DNA of 34,023 nt from assembly GCA_030533325.1 (NCBI GenBank), contig JAUNJJ010000031.1, positions 1-34,023 on the forward strand. Reading direction: 5' to 3'. Positions within the stretch are counted from its first letter, which is position 1, and each line of letters begins with the position of its first letter. Below, one piece after another: positions 17,434 to 24,545 of the stretch. Both the position numbers and the translations under genes were made by a program. Source of the DNA: Oscillospiraceae bacterium. GTDB taxonomy: Bacteria > Bacillota > Clostridia > Oscillospirales > Ruminococcaceae. The notes beneath the pieces are model-generated. The model made no database searches, was not told where the DNA came from, and was given only the letters and a program-made list of their open reading frames with translations.

Positions 17434-17655
17434 TTAATGATGATGTACTTCACGCTCAAGGTCGTCAATCCTGTGATTCGCAACCTTAATCTGTTCCTCG
17501 ATTACATATGTTCTTTCAACTACAGAATTATGCTTCTCGACTTTCTTTTCAAGCTGCTCGATTCTGTAGTTGTTGAGTTTTGTGCTGATCAGAATTCCGC
17601 CAAATGCGCCGATAAACCCACTAAGAGATGATATTACGTCAATGATGTCATTCAT
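17434..17655 (-). CDS. Small membrane/coiled-coil lysis protein (BhlA/XhlA-like)
   Basis: The 73-residue protein has one N-terminal hydrophobic segment (IDVISSLSGFIGAFGGILIS) followed by a charged coiled coil (heptad-like LEKKVEKHNSVVERTYVIEE) and a His-rich tail. This layout matches haemolysin XhlA/BhlA-type holin partners in phage lysis cassettes. The ATG at 17655 has AAAGGA seven bases upstream and overlaps the preceding holin-like gene by 8 bp; a longer reading frame starting at 17703 lies inside that gene and is rejected. It is the last gene before the attachment site. Confidence 0.65.
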   Translation of the reverse strand: MNDIIDVISSLSGFIGAFGGILISTKLNNYRIEQLEKKVEKHNSVVERTYVIEEQIKVANHRIDDLEREVHHH

Positions 17656-17830
17656 TTTTATTTCCTTTCTCATGTTGGGTTCCGAAATAGAATCCAACGA
17701 CAACAGTATATATCGTCATGAATACGTCCGGTTTGATTTCTCTGATTACTGATAAGTATACAAATGCAGCCGTTAATGCAAATGTAACTAAGCTTTTTAC
17801 TGTCAGTAAGTTAAGAAGTTTATCTTTCAT
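17648..17830 (-). CDS. Holin-like small membrane protein
   Basis: A 60-residue protein with two hydrophobic segments (LVTFALTAAFVYLSVI and VFMTIYTVVVGFYFGTQ) and a short charged tail (HEKGNKNE). This size, topology and the position four bases after the lysin-encoding gene fit a phage holin that releases the endolysin across the membrane. The family cannot be named with certainty. It is followed by the coiled-coil lysis protein in an 8-bp overlap. Confidence 0.68.
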   Translation of the reverse strand: MKDKLLNLLTVKSLVTFALTAAFVYLSVIREIKPDVFMTIYTVVVGFYFGTQHEKGNKNE

Positions 17831-17834
17831 ATAA

Positions 17835-19595
17835 TCACCTGTTCAAAAGTTCAGCCCATGTTTTTTCGCCGACTATTCCGTCAGCAGATAGTTTCCTGTC
17901 GGTCTGGAAGTTACGTACAGCCTTTTCAGTATTTTCTCCAAAATCACCATCAGATCCGTATGTACCGCAGCTATATCCCTTTGCTATGAGTATCGCCTGC
18001 ATTGCTTCCACATCCTTGCCGCTCATACCTCTTCTGAGCTGGCGAAGTTCGATTGTCACAACCTTATCCGGTGATGACGGCGCGTTTTCTTTCGGCCTCA
18101 TCCAATACGAAATGCATGAAGAATTCTTGTCGATAGAGTCAATTGTAATATGTGTGTGATCCGAACCGTTTGCGTTAATGTAATTTACAGTATTTCCATC
18201 AATTCCACAAACAATCGCAACATGATCGAGCGGTCTTTCTTCTACGATATGATCCCAGTCAAAGAAGATAACATCTCCTTCTTTCATCCAGTCTTCCGGT
18301 TCGCACCATTTTTCATTAGCTGACATCTTGTTTTTCATTGGTGTGCAGAGCGTTGACGTAACATCAGGATATCCGCACTTTACCAGGATAAACGATACAA
18401 ACTCTGCGCATGTGTGTTCACATTTAAAACCGAGATCGGTGTAAACGTTTTTTCCTATGTACTTTCTTGCTTCTTCTGCGAGATTTTTCATGATTTTTTC
18501 ATCCCTTTCGTTTTTAACATCAAAATCAATATTATTTTTAACCCATTTCTGCAATCCAATGGTTGCGCAATGGCTCATCAGTCCATAGTAGCTCTGCATT
18601 GTTGATTTTGCTTTTTCATATGAGACTGCACCTTTGCTATATTGATTTGATATATACCTCATTCTGCTTTTCATTTTCTTTACTGACTTTTTAGACATTT
18701 TTCTATATCCCGGGAAAATTCTGCACCCAACAAAACTTATTCCGTTTTTAACTTTGTTTATAGTTGTTTTCGAATTCAGTTCCAGTTTAAGGATGTTATT
18801 CAGATAATTTTCTATTATTTGCTTTAAAGATTTCAGTACTCTGTGGTTGTTGTGCAAAATTATCATATCATCCATGTATCTGATGTAGTAATGTACCGAT
18901 AATTCATGCTTGATATACTGATCAAGTTCATTCAGACAGAGATTAGCGAGCATCTGACTTGTCAGATTCCCGATTGGCATCCCTACATCGTACAGCCTTT
19001 CTTCGGGTAGTACTTCATCCACATTTTTACCTGGTGGGAGACCAAACGGAGTGTGGCTACACTCTATTATTTCTGACATAAGCCATATAAATCCGTCTTG
19101 ATTTAGGAACTTACGTTTAAGAATATCCAAAAGTACTTTATGATTGACTCTGTAGAAATATTTCGATATATCAAGTTTAAGATAATACCAGTCTTCACTT
19201 TTTCTTGAAACGATTGTACACCATTCCTGCAGTTTGTCCGCTGCTTTTGTGGTACCCTTGCCGATTCTGCAAGCGTAGCTATGACAAATCATCTCGTTGT
19301 CCAGTTTGTCATTAACCTGCAGATAAACAGCCCATTGTACAACTCTATCCTTGAATTTCAATGCCATCACGAGCCTCTTTTTAGGCTCATAAACATAGAA
19401 CTCATGGTAAATTCCAACCTTATACGTCTTCTTTATGAGTTCATTTTGAATTTCGATAAGGTTTTCTTCGAGATTCTGACTGAATTTTGCAACTTCATCA
19501 TCAAACCATTTCCCTTTTGCTGCGTGCTGGTATGCGTTAAACAGGTTTTCCCAGGAATATACTCTTTTTATTAATTCATCGTTGTTATTGATCAT
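17835..19595 (-). CDS. DGR reverse transcriptase fused to a CHAP/peptidoglycan-binding endolysin
   Basis: One uninterrupted 586-residue frame. Residues 1 to about 360 are a retroelement RT: motif A LKLDISKYFYRVNH (Asp142), the DGR-type motif B GMPIGNLTSQMLAN (205-218), catalytic YMDD (240-243) and a following FVGCRIFPGYRKM block. Residues about 369-502 are a CHAP amidase/endopeptidase: Cys396 in TCAEFVSFILVKCGY, GDVIFFDWD, His458 in DHVAIV, Asn474 or Asn476. Residues about 516-585 are a PG_binding_1 domain (RRGMSGKDVEAMQAIL, DGDFGENTEKAVRNFQ, DGIVGEKTW). The RT copies TR RNA into mutagenised cDNA; the lysin part should cut peptidoglycan. The start is fixed by an in-frame TAG just before the ATG, but no clear ribosome binding site precedes it. 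A lysin-only start at Met369 is possible. Confidence 0.92.
   Translation of the reverse strand: MINNNDELIKRVYSWENLFNAYQHAAKGKWFDDEVAKFSQNLEENLIEIQNELIKKTYKVGIYHEFYVYEPKKRLVMALKFKDRVVQWAVYLQVNDKLDNEMICHSYACRIGKGTTKAADKLQEWCTIVSRKSEDWYYLKLDISKYFYRVNHKVLLDILKRKFLNQDGFIWLMSEIIECSHTPFGLPPGKNVDEVLPEERLYDVGMPIGNLTSQMLANLCLNELDQYIKHELSVHYYIRYMDDMIILHNNHRVLKSLKQIIENYLNNILKLELNSKTTINKVKNGISFVGCRIFPGYRKMSKKSVKKMKSRMRYISNQYSKGAVSYEKAKSTMQSYYGLMSHCATIGLQKWVKNNIDFDVKNERDEKIMKNLAEEARKYIGKNVYTDLGFKCEHTCAEFVSFILVKCGYPDVTSTLCTPMKNKMSANEKWCEPEDWMKEGDVIFFDWDHIVEERPLDHVAIVCGIDGNTVNYINANGSDHTHITIDSIDKNSSCISYWMRPKENAPSSPDKVVTIELRQLRRGMSGKDVEAMQAILIAKGYSCGTYGSDGDFGENTEKAVRNFQTDRKLSADGIVGEKTWAELLNR
18489..18508 (-). 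promoter_or_regulatory. Possible internal ribosome binding site for a separate lysin
   Basis: On the minus strand AAAGGG (complement of 18503-18508) lies 11 bases before an in-frame ATG (complement of 18489-18491) that codes for Met369 of the fusion. Translation from here would give a free 218-residue CHAP/peptidoglycan-binding endolysin (17835-18491), a normal size for a phage lysin. The spacing is slightly long. The motif is seen; use is inferred. Confidence 0.5.
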
Positions 19596-19983
19596 CTATT
19601 GTTTATATAATTCAGCACTGTCGTGACGCTCCTCGCTTTGCATCGACCTGCAACTGCCACACTGCAGGCTATGATGTCAGAACTAATAACGGCCAGTCTA
19701 ACAGCTTGTATACATTCCGCATCTATCGGCGCTGAATATATACGATTATTTTTGACTTTCCAGTCGGGAGATACATCCCTTTTGCCCGTTGTTCCTGACA
19801 AGCCGTGACTTTCAGGCTAAACGATGCCGGGCCAGAGCGGAGCGGAAGCCAATGTTGCTGTTCGAGTTCGAGCGCGGATTGTTGCCGTTAAGCGAGAACA
19901 CACCGGCGTTCGAGCCGTTGTTCCAGTTGCCACCGCGATACACGAAACGCTTCCGATTTTTACGACATATCCCCCATGTTTTT
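19596..19983 (-). ncRNA. DGR template RNA region: TR plus the TR-to-RT spacer
   Basis: This 388-base stretch between avd and the RT gene holds the TR (19836-19952) and about 240 bases of spacer. In the Bordetella phage DGR the RNA spanning the end of avd, TR and the spacer is the template and primer platform for the RT, so the same is inferred here. The spacer has small inverted repeats, for example CCTGCA/TGCAGG on the minus strand near 19650-19672. A weak 69-codon frame (TTG at 19801 to 19592) overlaps the RT start as ATGA but looks non-coding. Confidence 0.65.
19836..19952 (-). repeat. DGR template repeat (TR)
   Basis: Aligned to VR with a constant offset of 579 bases, 19836-19951 gives 116 aligned bases with 15 differences. 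Fourteen are at TR adenines (coding strand); the other is 19890 (Leu CTT in TR, CTA in VR, silent). Position 19952 is one more adenine difference at the edge. Read in the VR frame, TR encodes RGGNWNNGSNAGVFSL then NGNNPRSNSNSNIGFRSA, with ten AAC/AAT codons. The 15 bases at 19836-19850, GC-rich and identical to VR, form the 3' end and should match the initiation-of-mutagenic-homing element. Confidence 0.96.
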
Positions 19984-20334
19984 TTATTTTCCTGCGTCAG
20001 ATTTTATCCATCCGCCAATCATTCTTCCTATCTCAGATAATTCTTTACTCCAGACCTCATGAAGCCCGACCGAGATTACCGGATCTTCAGGACTTGCCGC
20101 AATATCCACCAGCCCTTTTATAACTTCGAGTTCGGTATCAAGTTCGCATTGCAGTTTTTTTCTTACTTCGCCTCTTTGCCTGTTGGCCTTTATACACAAT
20201 CTAAGCATTCTCATGTATGCATCATTAAGGTAGTCTCTGTATATGTATTTTTCAGGTCTTCTTATATTTTTAGTTCGGTCAGACGTTCTTATCATAGACC
20301 GGATTATTCTTTGCCTTAGCTGTAAAACATTCAT
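19984..20334 (-). CDS. avd: DGR accessory variability determinant Avd
   Basis: Avd forms a pentameric four-helix-bundle barrel that binds the RT and template RNA and is needed for mutagenic homing. The protein is small (116 residues), mostly helical and very basic at its start (LRQRIIRSMIRTSDRTKNIRR), with KYIYRDYLNDAYMRMLRLC and a long charged helix after it. It has the expected size and position between the target gene and TR. I prefer the ATG at 20334, which has GGTGA five bases upstream; the in-frame ATG at 20346 would give 120 residues. TR begins about 30 bases after its stop codon. Confidence 0.88.
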   Translation of the reverse strand: MNVLQLRQRIIRSMIRTSDRTKNIRRPEKYIYRDYLNDAYMRMLRLCIKANRQRGEVRKKLQCELDTELEVIKGLVDIAASPEDPVISVGLHEVWSKELSEIGRMIGGWIKSDAGK

Positions 20335-20349
20335 TTTTATCACCATATT

Positions 20350-20373
20350 CAGAGAGCGGAAATCCGCTCTCTG
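20350..20373. repeat. Hairpin/cruciform element downstream of VR
   Basis: A perfect 11-bp inverted repeat (arms CAGAGAGCGGA and TCCGCTCTCTG) encloses two bases, or nine to ten pairs with a small loop in practice. It lies about 41 bp after the VR end and just before avd. No T run follows on the minus strand, so it is unlikely to be a terminator. DGRs, first shown in Bordetella phage BPP-1, carry such a hairpin or cruciform near VR that boosts homing efficiency. Confidence 0.75.
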
Positions 20374-20374
20374 C

Positions 20375-20398
20375 CAGATTTTCAGATTTTCAGATTTC
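20375..20398. repeat. Three tandem 8-bp repeats at the end of the target gene
   Basis: CAGATTTT, CAGATTTT and CAGATTTC run head to tail between the hairpin and VR and cover the stop codon of the target gene. No role is known to me. They could be a slippage product or part of the homing signal. Confidence 0.6.
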
Positions 20399-21491
20399 AG
20401 AGTTCCGGTATTAAAGCGGAGCGGAAGCCAATGCTGCTGAGCGAGTACGAGCGCGGAGTGTAGCCGTATAGCGAGAACACACCGGCGAACGAGCCGATGC
20501 CCCAGCCGCCACCGCGATACACGAAACGCTCTGACTGACGGTTATTCCAGTACATAATGTCTCCGTTATAATCCGAAACAGAAGAACCTTCATCAGGAAG
20601 AAGCGCAAGAGCTCTAAGAAGTACTTTTGCTGCGTCACATATCGAACTTGTACATGTTACTTTTCCAAATTCACAGCTTCTGTATAAATCTACGGAGCTG
20701 GAAACGCTTGTTGTATACGTCCAGATATTAGAAACGAAATCAAGTTTGATAGTGTTTCCTGTAGTTTTAGGTTCCGAATCTGTTGTTTTACATTCAGGTT
20801 CAACAAGCGCTCCTGCTGATGCGTTTATCGCCTTCCAACACACACTTGTTTCGTTCTGCGGATTGTCATAATCTGCAGCGTTGTTGCTGTCGAAAATCTG
20901 AAGTTCTCCCCAGACCAGCCGAATTCCAGCCTGCCACTCCCAAACGTTTCCGTTAAGGTCCCATATTCCGCTTGGCGTTCCGTCATGGCTCCATGTGAGT
21001 GGTCCCGTTCCTGTAGCAACTCTTGCGGTTTTCCCGCTATCTGTAGTTTTCCTGATTGCTCTGTAATTGCTTTCGCTTACATCTTTGCCGTAATTGTTAT
21101 TTCCAAGTGGAATCGTTCCGTTCTTCCTACACCATAAAGCAATGGCAGCCCATTCGGCATTTGTACTTATATGCCATCCATGACCTTTTGCAGCTGATCT
21201 CTGAGCCGCAGTATCGAATGTAATGTTTGCCTGTGGGTCTTCGGCCGGAAGCGAATATGCAACGCCGTTGTATGTACAGTTCTGATATTTGGAATACCAG
21301 AATCCCGGAACCTGTTTCCCGTTTACAATGAATGCAGGGTGAATACTGTCGTCTCCACCTGTGAGAACATCACTGTTTTTAAACGCAGGTATGTAAACCA
21401 TCATTGACGGGAGTCCGGTATCGTCGATTTTTGCTTCGTTATTCGGACATATCGTTTTGATTGCGAGATTTGTTAAATCAAAGTTTGCCAT
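20397..21491 (-). CDS. DGR target: FGE-sulfatase/C-type-lectin-fold phage tail protein
   Basis: The 364-residue protein belongs to the formylglycine-generating-enzyme fold (a C-type lectin variant) that most DGR targets use as a scaffold for a variable ligand-binding face. Family marks are the HISTNAEWAAIALWC segment (about 107-121), GNVWEW (181-186) and the terminal RFVYRGGGWG to SIGFRSAL. VR covers residues about 321-359. The diversified positions are 329, 331, 332, 335, 342, 344, 345, 349, 351 and 353, now Gly, Gly, Ile, Phe, Tyr, Tyr, Thr, Tyr, Leu and Ser where TR has Asn. It follows tail-fibre-region genes, so it is probably the receptor-binding tip of the tail. An AGGAGG site precedes the ATG. 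No signal peptide is seen, as expected for a virion protein. Confidence 0.92.
   Translation of the reverse strand: MANFDLTNLAIKTICPNNEAKIDDTGLPSMMVYIPAFKNSDVLTGGDDSIHPAFIVNGKQVPGFWYSKYQNCTYNGVAYSLPAEDPQANITFDTAAQRSAAKGHGWHISTNAEWAAIALWCRKNGTIPLGNNNYGKDVSESNYRAIRKTTDSGKTARVATGTGPLTWSHDGTPSGIWDLNGNVWEWQAGIRLVWGELQIFDSNNAADYDNPQNETSVCWKAINASAGALVEPECKTTDSEPKTTGNTIKLDFVSNIWTYTTSVSSSVDLYRSCEFGKVTCTSSICDAAKVLLRALALLPDEGSSVSDYNGDIMYWNNRQSERFVYRGGGWGIGSFAGVFSLYGYTPRSYSLSSIGFRSALIPEL
20415..20531 (-). repeat. DGR variable repeat (VR)
   Basis: This is the copy of TR at the 3' end of the target gene. All ten TR Asn codons differ here: GGC, GGC, ATC, TTC, TAC, TAC, ACT, TAC, CTC and AGC, each keeping the third base of the TR codon. 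Because AAY codons can change at the first two bases but not create a stop, this preserves the frame. Sequence beyond 20531 and below 20415 no longer matches TR. Confidence 0.96.
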
Positions 21492-21509
21492 TTTTATTTC
21501 CTCCTGTTT

Positions 21510-21830
21510 TTATTCTACGCTCCAGAGCGTAACTGTTACTTCTGACATATCAAGCGGTACAGGTGCAAGAACTATGTCTCCCTCTTCTTCCACTTCCTCA
21601 TATTCGATTTCAGGGATATCAACCTGAGCAACGTACTTTATCCCGTTTTCCGCTCCGATTGTAAGATTTCCTGATTTGTCTCTGCAGATATCAACGGATA
21701 CCGGCCATTCTTTCTGATACTTTGCTGCGTTGAGCATCAGCTCATCGTCTCCAAAATAAAGTTTTGTTCCCTGCTGCTCGAATTCGATTTTCTTTCCTTC
21801 GTTTTTTTCGATTACTTTAACATCGTTCAT
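21510..21830 (-). CDS. Small phage protein of unknown function, upstream of the DGR target
   Basis: The 106-residue acidic protein has no motif I recognise (a central acidic stretch EIEYEEVEEEGDI is notable) and no signal peptide or membrane segment. A GGAGG site ten bases upstream sits in the end of the preceding gene, which stops three bases before the ATG. The position between fibre-region proteins and the DGR target suggests a tail-fibre accessory or a chaperone for the target. It is a hypothesis from position only. Confidence 0.7.
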   Translation of the reverse strand: MNDVKVIEKNEGKKIEFEQQGTKLYFGDDELMLNAAKYQKEWPVSVDICRDKSGNLTIGAENGIKYVAQVDIPEIEYEEVEEEGDIVLAPVPLDMSEVTVTLWSVE

Positions 21831-21833
21831 TTT

Positions 21834-22259
21834 TTAAATTCCTCCCGTTACAATGAGTTTTATTTTTGCGAGTGCGGCACTTCCTTCAAACCTGACTTTG
21901 AATCCATTGATCATTTTATCATAAACAACAACGTCGCCGACCTCACCGACGTGCTCTATGATTTCAGTGTCAACTGAGTAGTTTGTGTTTGTGCGGGTAT
22001 TACTTATACTGATTGTTTTTGCGGAATTGTTAAACGGATACTTCGCTGTGTTCGTAAAAGTTTCAACTTTTTCCTCGACAGCCAGATTTGCTTCGAGCTG
22101 ACTTATTGCAATAAGCATCAGACTTGACGCTATCTGATTATCAAGTATGCCTGATTCTATGTTGTTGAAGTTTTTAGCTGACTGCGGAGTTCCTCGCTGT
22201 ATTGTTTCGCCGCTCTCGACATCAATAACTTCGTCAACCCATTCTTTTTTCTGATACAT
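21834..22259 (-). CDS. Probable tail-fibre-region protein
   Basis: The 141-residue protein starts MYQKKEWVDEVIDVESGETI and contains GTPQSAKNFNNIESGI, an opening common in short phage tail fibre or baseplate-attached proteins of Firmicutes. The C-terminal half looks beta-rich (VGDVVVYDKMINGFKVRFEG). An AGGAGGG site precedes the ATG. It could connect the baseplate to the variable receptor-binding protein. Its exact family is not identified. Confidence 0.68.
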   Translation of the reverse strand: MYQKKEWVDEVIDVESGETIQRGTPQSAKNFNNIESGILDNQIASSLMLIAISQLEANLAVEEKVETFTNTAKYPFNNSAKTISISNTRTNTNYSVDTEIIEHVGEVGDVVVYDKMINGFKVRFEGSAALAKIKLIVTGGI

Positions 22260-22271
22260 AGTTTCCCTCCT

Positions 22272-22577
22272 TTAGATTTCACGAACAGGTATGGATATCT
22301 TTATGAGAGTACCCTGACCTGCCGCTTTTTTTATCGACTTTGCCTGATATGCAGCGACTTCTCCGCGGATATCTTTTATCCTTGAAGCTGTTATAGTTAC
22401 ACTGGAATCGTCAAGCTGCGGAAAAGTTGCCATAATAACGATTGTGTCTCCGTCAACCTTTTTCTGATTGATAGTGCCAGCATACCATGTCGAGCCGACA
22501 AGCACCTCAACGGAATGCAACCGTCTCAGCCAGTCTTCTCTTCGCTCACTGAGAAAATCACTCTGAAAATAAGCCAT
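22272..22577 (-). CDS. Small tail-region protein of unknown function
   Basis: The 101-residue protein opens MAYFQSDFLSERREDWLRRL and has a compact beta-rich middle (STWYAGTINQKKVDGDTIVI). The start at 22577 has a strong AGGAGGTG site; the longer frame from 22622 runs through the end of gpI and is rejected. It sits just after gpI, where tail-fibre and fibre-assembly genes lie in P2-like phages. Confidence 0.68.
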   Translation of the reverse strand: MAYFQSDFLSERREDWLRRLHSVEVLVGSTWYAGTINQKKVDGDTIVIMATFPQLDDSSVTITASRIKDIRGEVAAYQAKSIKKAAGQGTLIKISIPVREI

Positions 22578-22594
22578 ACTTATCACCTCCTTTT

Positions 22595-23413
22595 TTATAA
22601 AATTGCTGCATCCTGACCACATCTCTTTGTTCCACAGGATACATAACTATACGCAGATACTTTGCACAAAAATCCCGTGGAAGTTGTATGCGTTTCCGAG
22701 TGTCCTTTTGCCGCTGCACCGGGATATGTACCGCATGATATTCTGCCTGAAGGAATATTTTTATAAAAATACTCCTTAAAGCCGAATCGCAAATCGATTT
22801 TGCCAATGTTAGATATTCCGGCTATCGCTGGTTCCGGATATGTTCCGCAAGTTCTGTATCCATACGAGTGGAAATCCGATTTTGAAGAACATATAACTTC
22901 ATTGGTAATAAACCAGTAGAAATATATTCCTGAGATATGAGATCTTTCGTTTTTGGCAACCTCAGCAGATTCAAGAAACTTCGAATAGTTTTCTTCTGAT
23001 ATTTCAGAATTGCTGAGCACACAGAAGGTATATGGACCATCACATATTTCAGGCATATCAAACCATTCTATAACATATCCCGTTCCAAAATATACTGAAA
23101 CAAGCTGTTCGACAGCCCATTTTGTACCTCTTTTTCTTTTTATCTGCTGAGCCTGCTTTATCATTCTTCGCTTCTCGGTGAGAGAAGCGGAAGAATCATA
23201 CCAGTCAACATCAAGTTCCCAAGCAAGTTCGTCGCATTCGTTTTCAGAAATGTAGTCATATCTGTCCCATGTTCTTGCATTTTTGATACAGCCTAACGGC
23301 TCTGACATAATTTTGTTTAGTGCCGTACACATTGCTGCGACGGCTTCGTCTGAACGCATGAACTGCGGCATTATATTTTCAATCTGCAGATTCGACAATT
23401 TCATTCCCGCCAT
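22595..23413 (-). CDS. Baseplate protein gpI (phage tail protein I)
   Basis: A 272-residue protein of the gpI family, which caps the baseplate wedge next to gpJ. Family features are LSNLQIENIMPQFM at the start, DELAWELDVDWYD, and the helix LTEKRRMIKQAQQIKRKRGT followed by WAVEQLVSVYFG. The C-terminal third is repetitive, with three Cys-Gly units: YRTCGTYPEPAIAG, RISCGTYPGAAAKG and YVSCGTKRCG. A GAGGT site six bases upstream supports the ATG at 23413, five bases after gpJ's frame ends. Confidence 0.88.
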   Translation of the reverse strand: MAGMKLSNLQIENIMPQFMRSDEAVAAMCTALNKIMSEPLGCIKNARTWDRYDYISENECDELAWELDVDWYDSSASLTEKRRMIKQAQQIKRKRGTKWAVEQLVSVYFGTGYVIEWFDMPEICDGPYTFCVLSNSEISEENYSKFLESAEVAKNERSHISGIYFYWFITNEVICSSKSDFHSYGYRTCGTYPEPAIAGISNIGKIDLRFGFKEYFYKNIPSGRISCGTYPGAAAKGHSETHTTSTGFLCKVSAYSYVSCGTKRCGQDAAIL

Positions 23414-23417
23414 TTTT

Positions 23418-24545
23418 CTACCTCGCTACTATGTGATTCACACTGATGTTTCCGCTGAACTTCGCTATTGTTGTTTTTTCAAGCTGTTTGTACGACGGCT
23501 TAACTATATCCACTCGTGTGGCTCCGACTAATTCTTTTTCCCAATCAGGGCTAAGAATTAGTTTTCTTAGATAGTCAGGATTTATATCCTGCTCGAGATG
23601 GCTTCCCTGCCACTCAATGTATCTGGATATTGCGCCGGATTCGCCTTCAATGTTTTTTATTGCCTGAGATTCGTCATTTTTGGTTGTGTAATATGTAAGC
23701 TCTATGTCGTACAGCTCCGCTTTAGGAGCTTCTACAACCACCTTATCTGTAAGCGGCCTGACGTCATCAGCATTACATGCTTTATAGACTTCATCGAGTA
23801 TTTCCTGAGACGGGATTTCTCCGCCAGCACATACAGGTATTATTTTCACGACACCTTTTTCATCAGAAAAAACTGCAGCATCTGTTACTGATGCATTTGC
23901 GGATATTGCAAAGTATTTATATGCTTTTTCCGTGCCCGCTGTGCTTAGCTTATTTTCGGATACACGTATTCTTTCTCTGAATGCCTCATCATTTTCAGGA
24001 TCAGCACCTCCTGATGTTGTGAATTTGTTTGATACGGCGTCGATAAGAGGGACACTTGAAATATCAACAATGGTATTTAATCCACCAGGGAAGATCCCGT
24101 TATATTCAGTTCCGCTGTTTTCTGCTTCAGCTTCAACTTCTACGTTCAGATCTCCGGCATTTAGTACTGCTGATTTAACTGTAATAAAATATCTCTGAAG
24201 ATCTCCCGTTACTCTTGTTCCTTCCGGGATGATTATGTTTGTTGAATATGCGGTTTTAACACTGAAGACCAGTAAAGCTGACGCTTTTTTTGCTGATATT
24301 CGATAAACGTCCCTGCTTTGGCCGAGAGCATCGAGCGTTTCACCTCGGGCGTATCTCAGCATTTTCTGACGACACGCATCATTTACGCTGTTAAAAACTG
24401 ATACAATAACAGACGCGAGTGCTTCCCCGAATATTCTGCGTTCGTCGCCTGGGTAAAGCTGCTCATTAACTCCGTTTTCGAGTTCTGTGAGTATTGCTGT
24501 TTTTATTTTTTTACTGTCTGTTTCGATAAATTCAAGTTCTGCCAT
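23418..24545 (-). CDS. Baseplate protein gpJ (baseplate J family)
   Basis: The 375-residue protein has the gpJ order: a helical N terminus (FGEALASVIVSVFNSVNDA), LDALGQSRDVYR, IIIPEGTRVTGD, then GGADPENDEAFRERIRVSE and a C-terminal domain with IKNIEGESGAISRYIEWQ. It builds the wedge of the contractile-tail baseplate. The ATG at 24545 is favoured by a GAGGTG site six bases upstream; the in-frame GTG at 24554 is part of that site. It overlaps gpW by 14 bp. Confidence 0.92.
   Translation of the reverse strand: MAELEFIETDSKKIKTAILTELENGVNEQLYPGDERRIFGEALASVIVSVFNSVNDACRQKMLRYARGETLDALGQSRDVYRISAKKASALLVFSVKTAYSTNIIIPEGTRVTGDLQRYFITVKSAVLNAGDLNVEVEAEAENSGTEYNGIFPGGLNTIVDISSVPLIDAVSNKFTTSGGADPENDEAFRERIRVSENKLSTAGTEKAYKYFAISANASVTDAAVFSDEKGVVKIIPVCAGGEIPSQEILDEVYKACNADDVRPLTDKVVVEAPKAELYDIELTYYTTKNDESQAIKNIEGESGAISRYIEWQGSHLEQDINPDYLRKLILSPDWEKELVGATRVDIVKPSYKQLEKTTIAKFSGNISVNHIVAR

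Noticed and set aside
19592-19801. Minus-strand 69-codon frame between TR and RT
   Set aside because: TTG start without a ribosome binding site, no recognisable domain, and it lies in the region expected to be DGR template RNA. I kept it only as a finding because it overlaps the RT start as ATGA.
19789-20123. Plus-strand frames across TR and avd
   Set aside because: They are antisense to TR and to the avd gene, with no binding site and no family signal.
20350-20373. Intrinsic terminator after the DGR target gene
   Set aside because: The stem is strong but no T run follows on the minus strand, and avd starts immediately afterwards.
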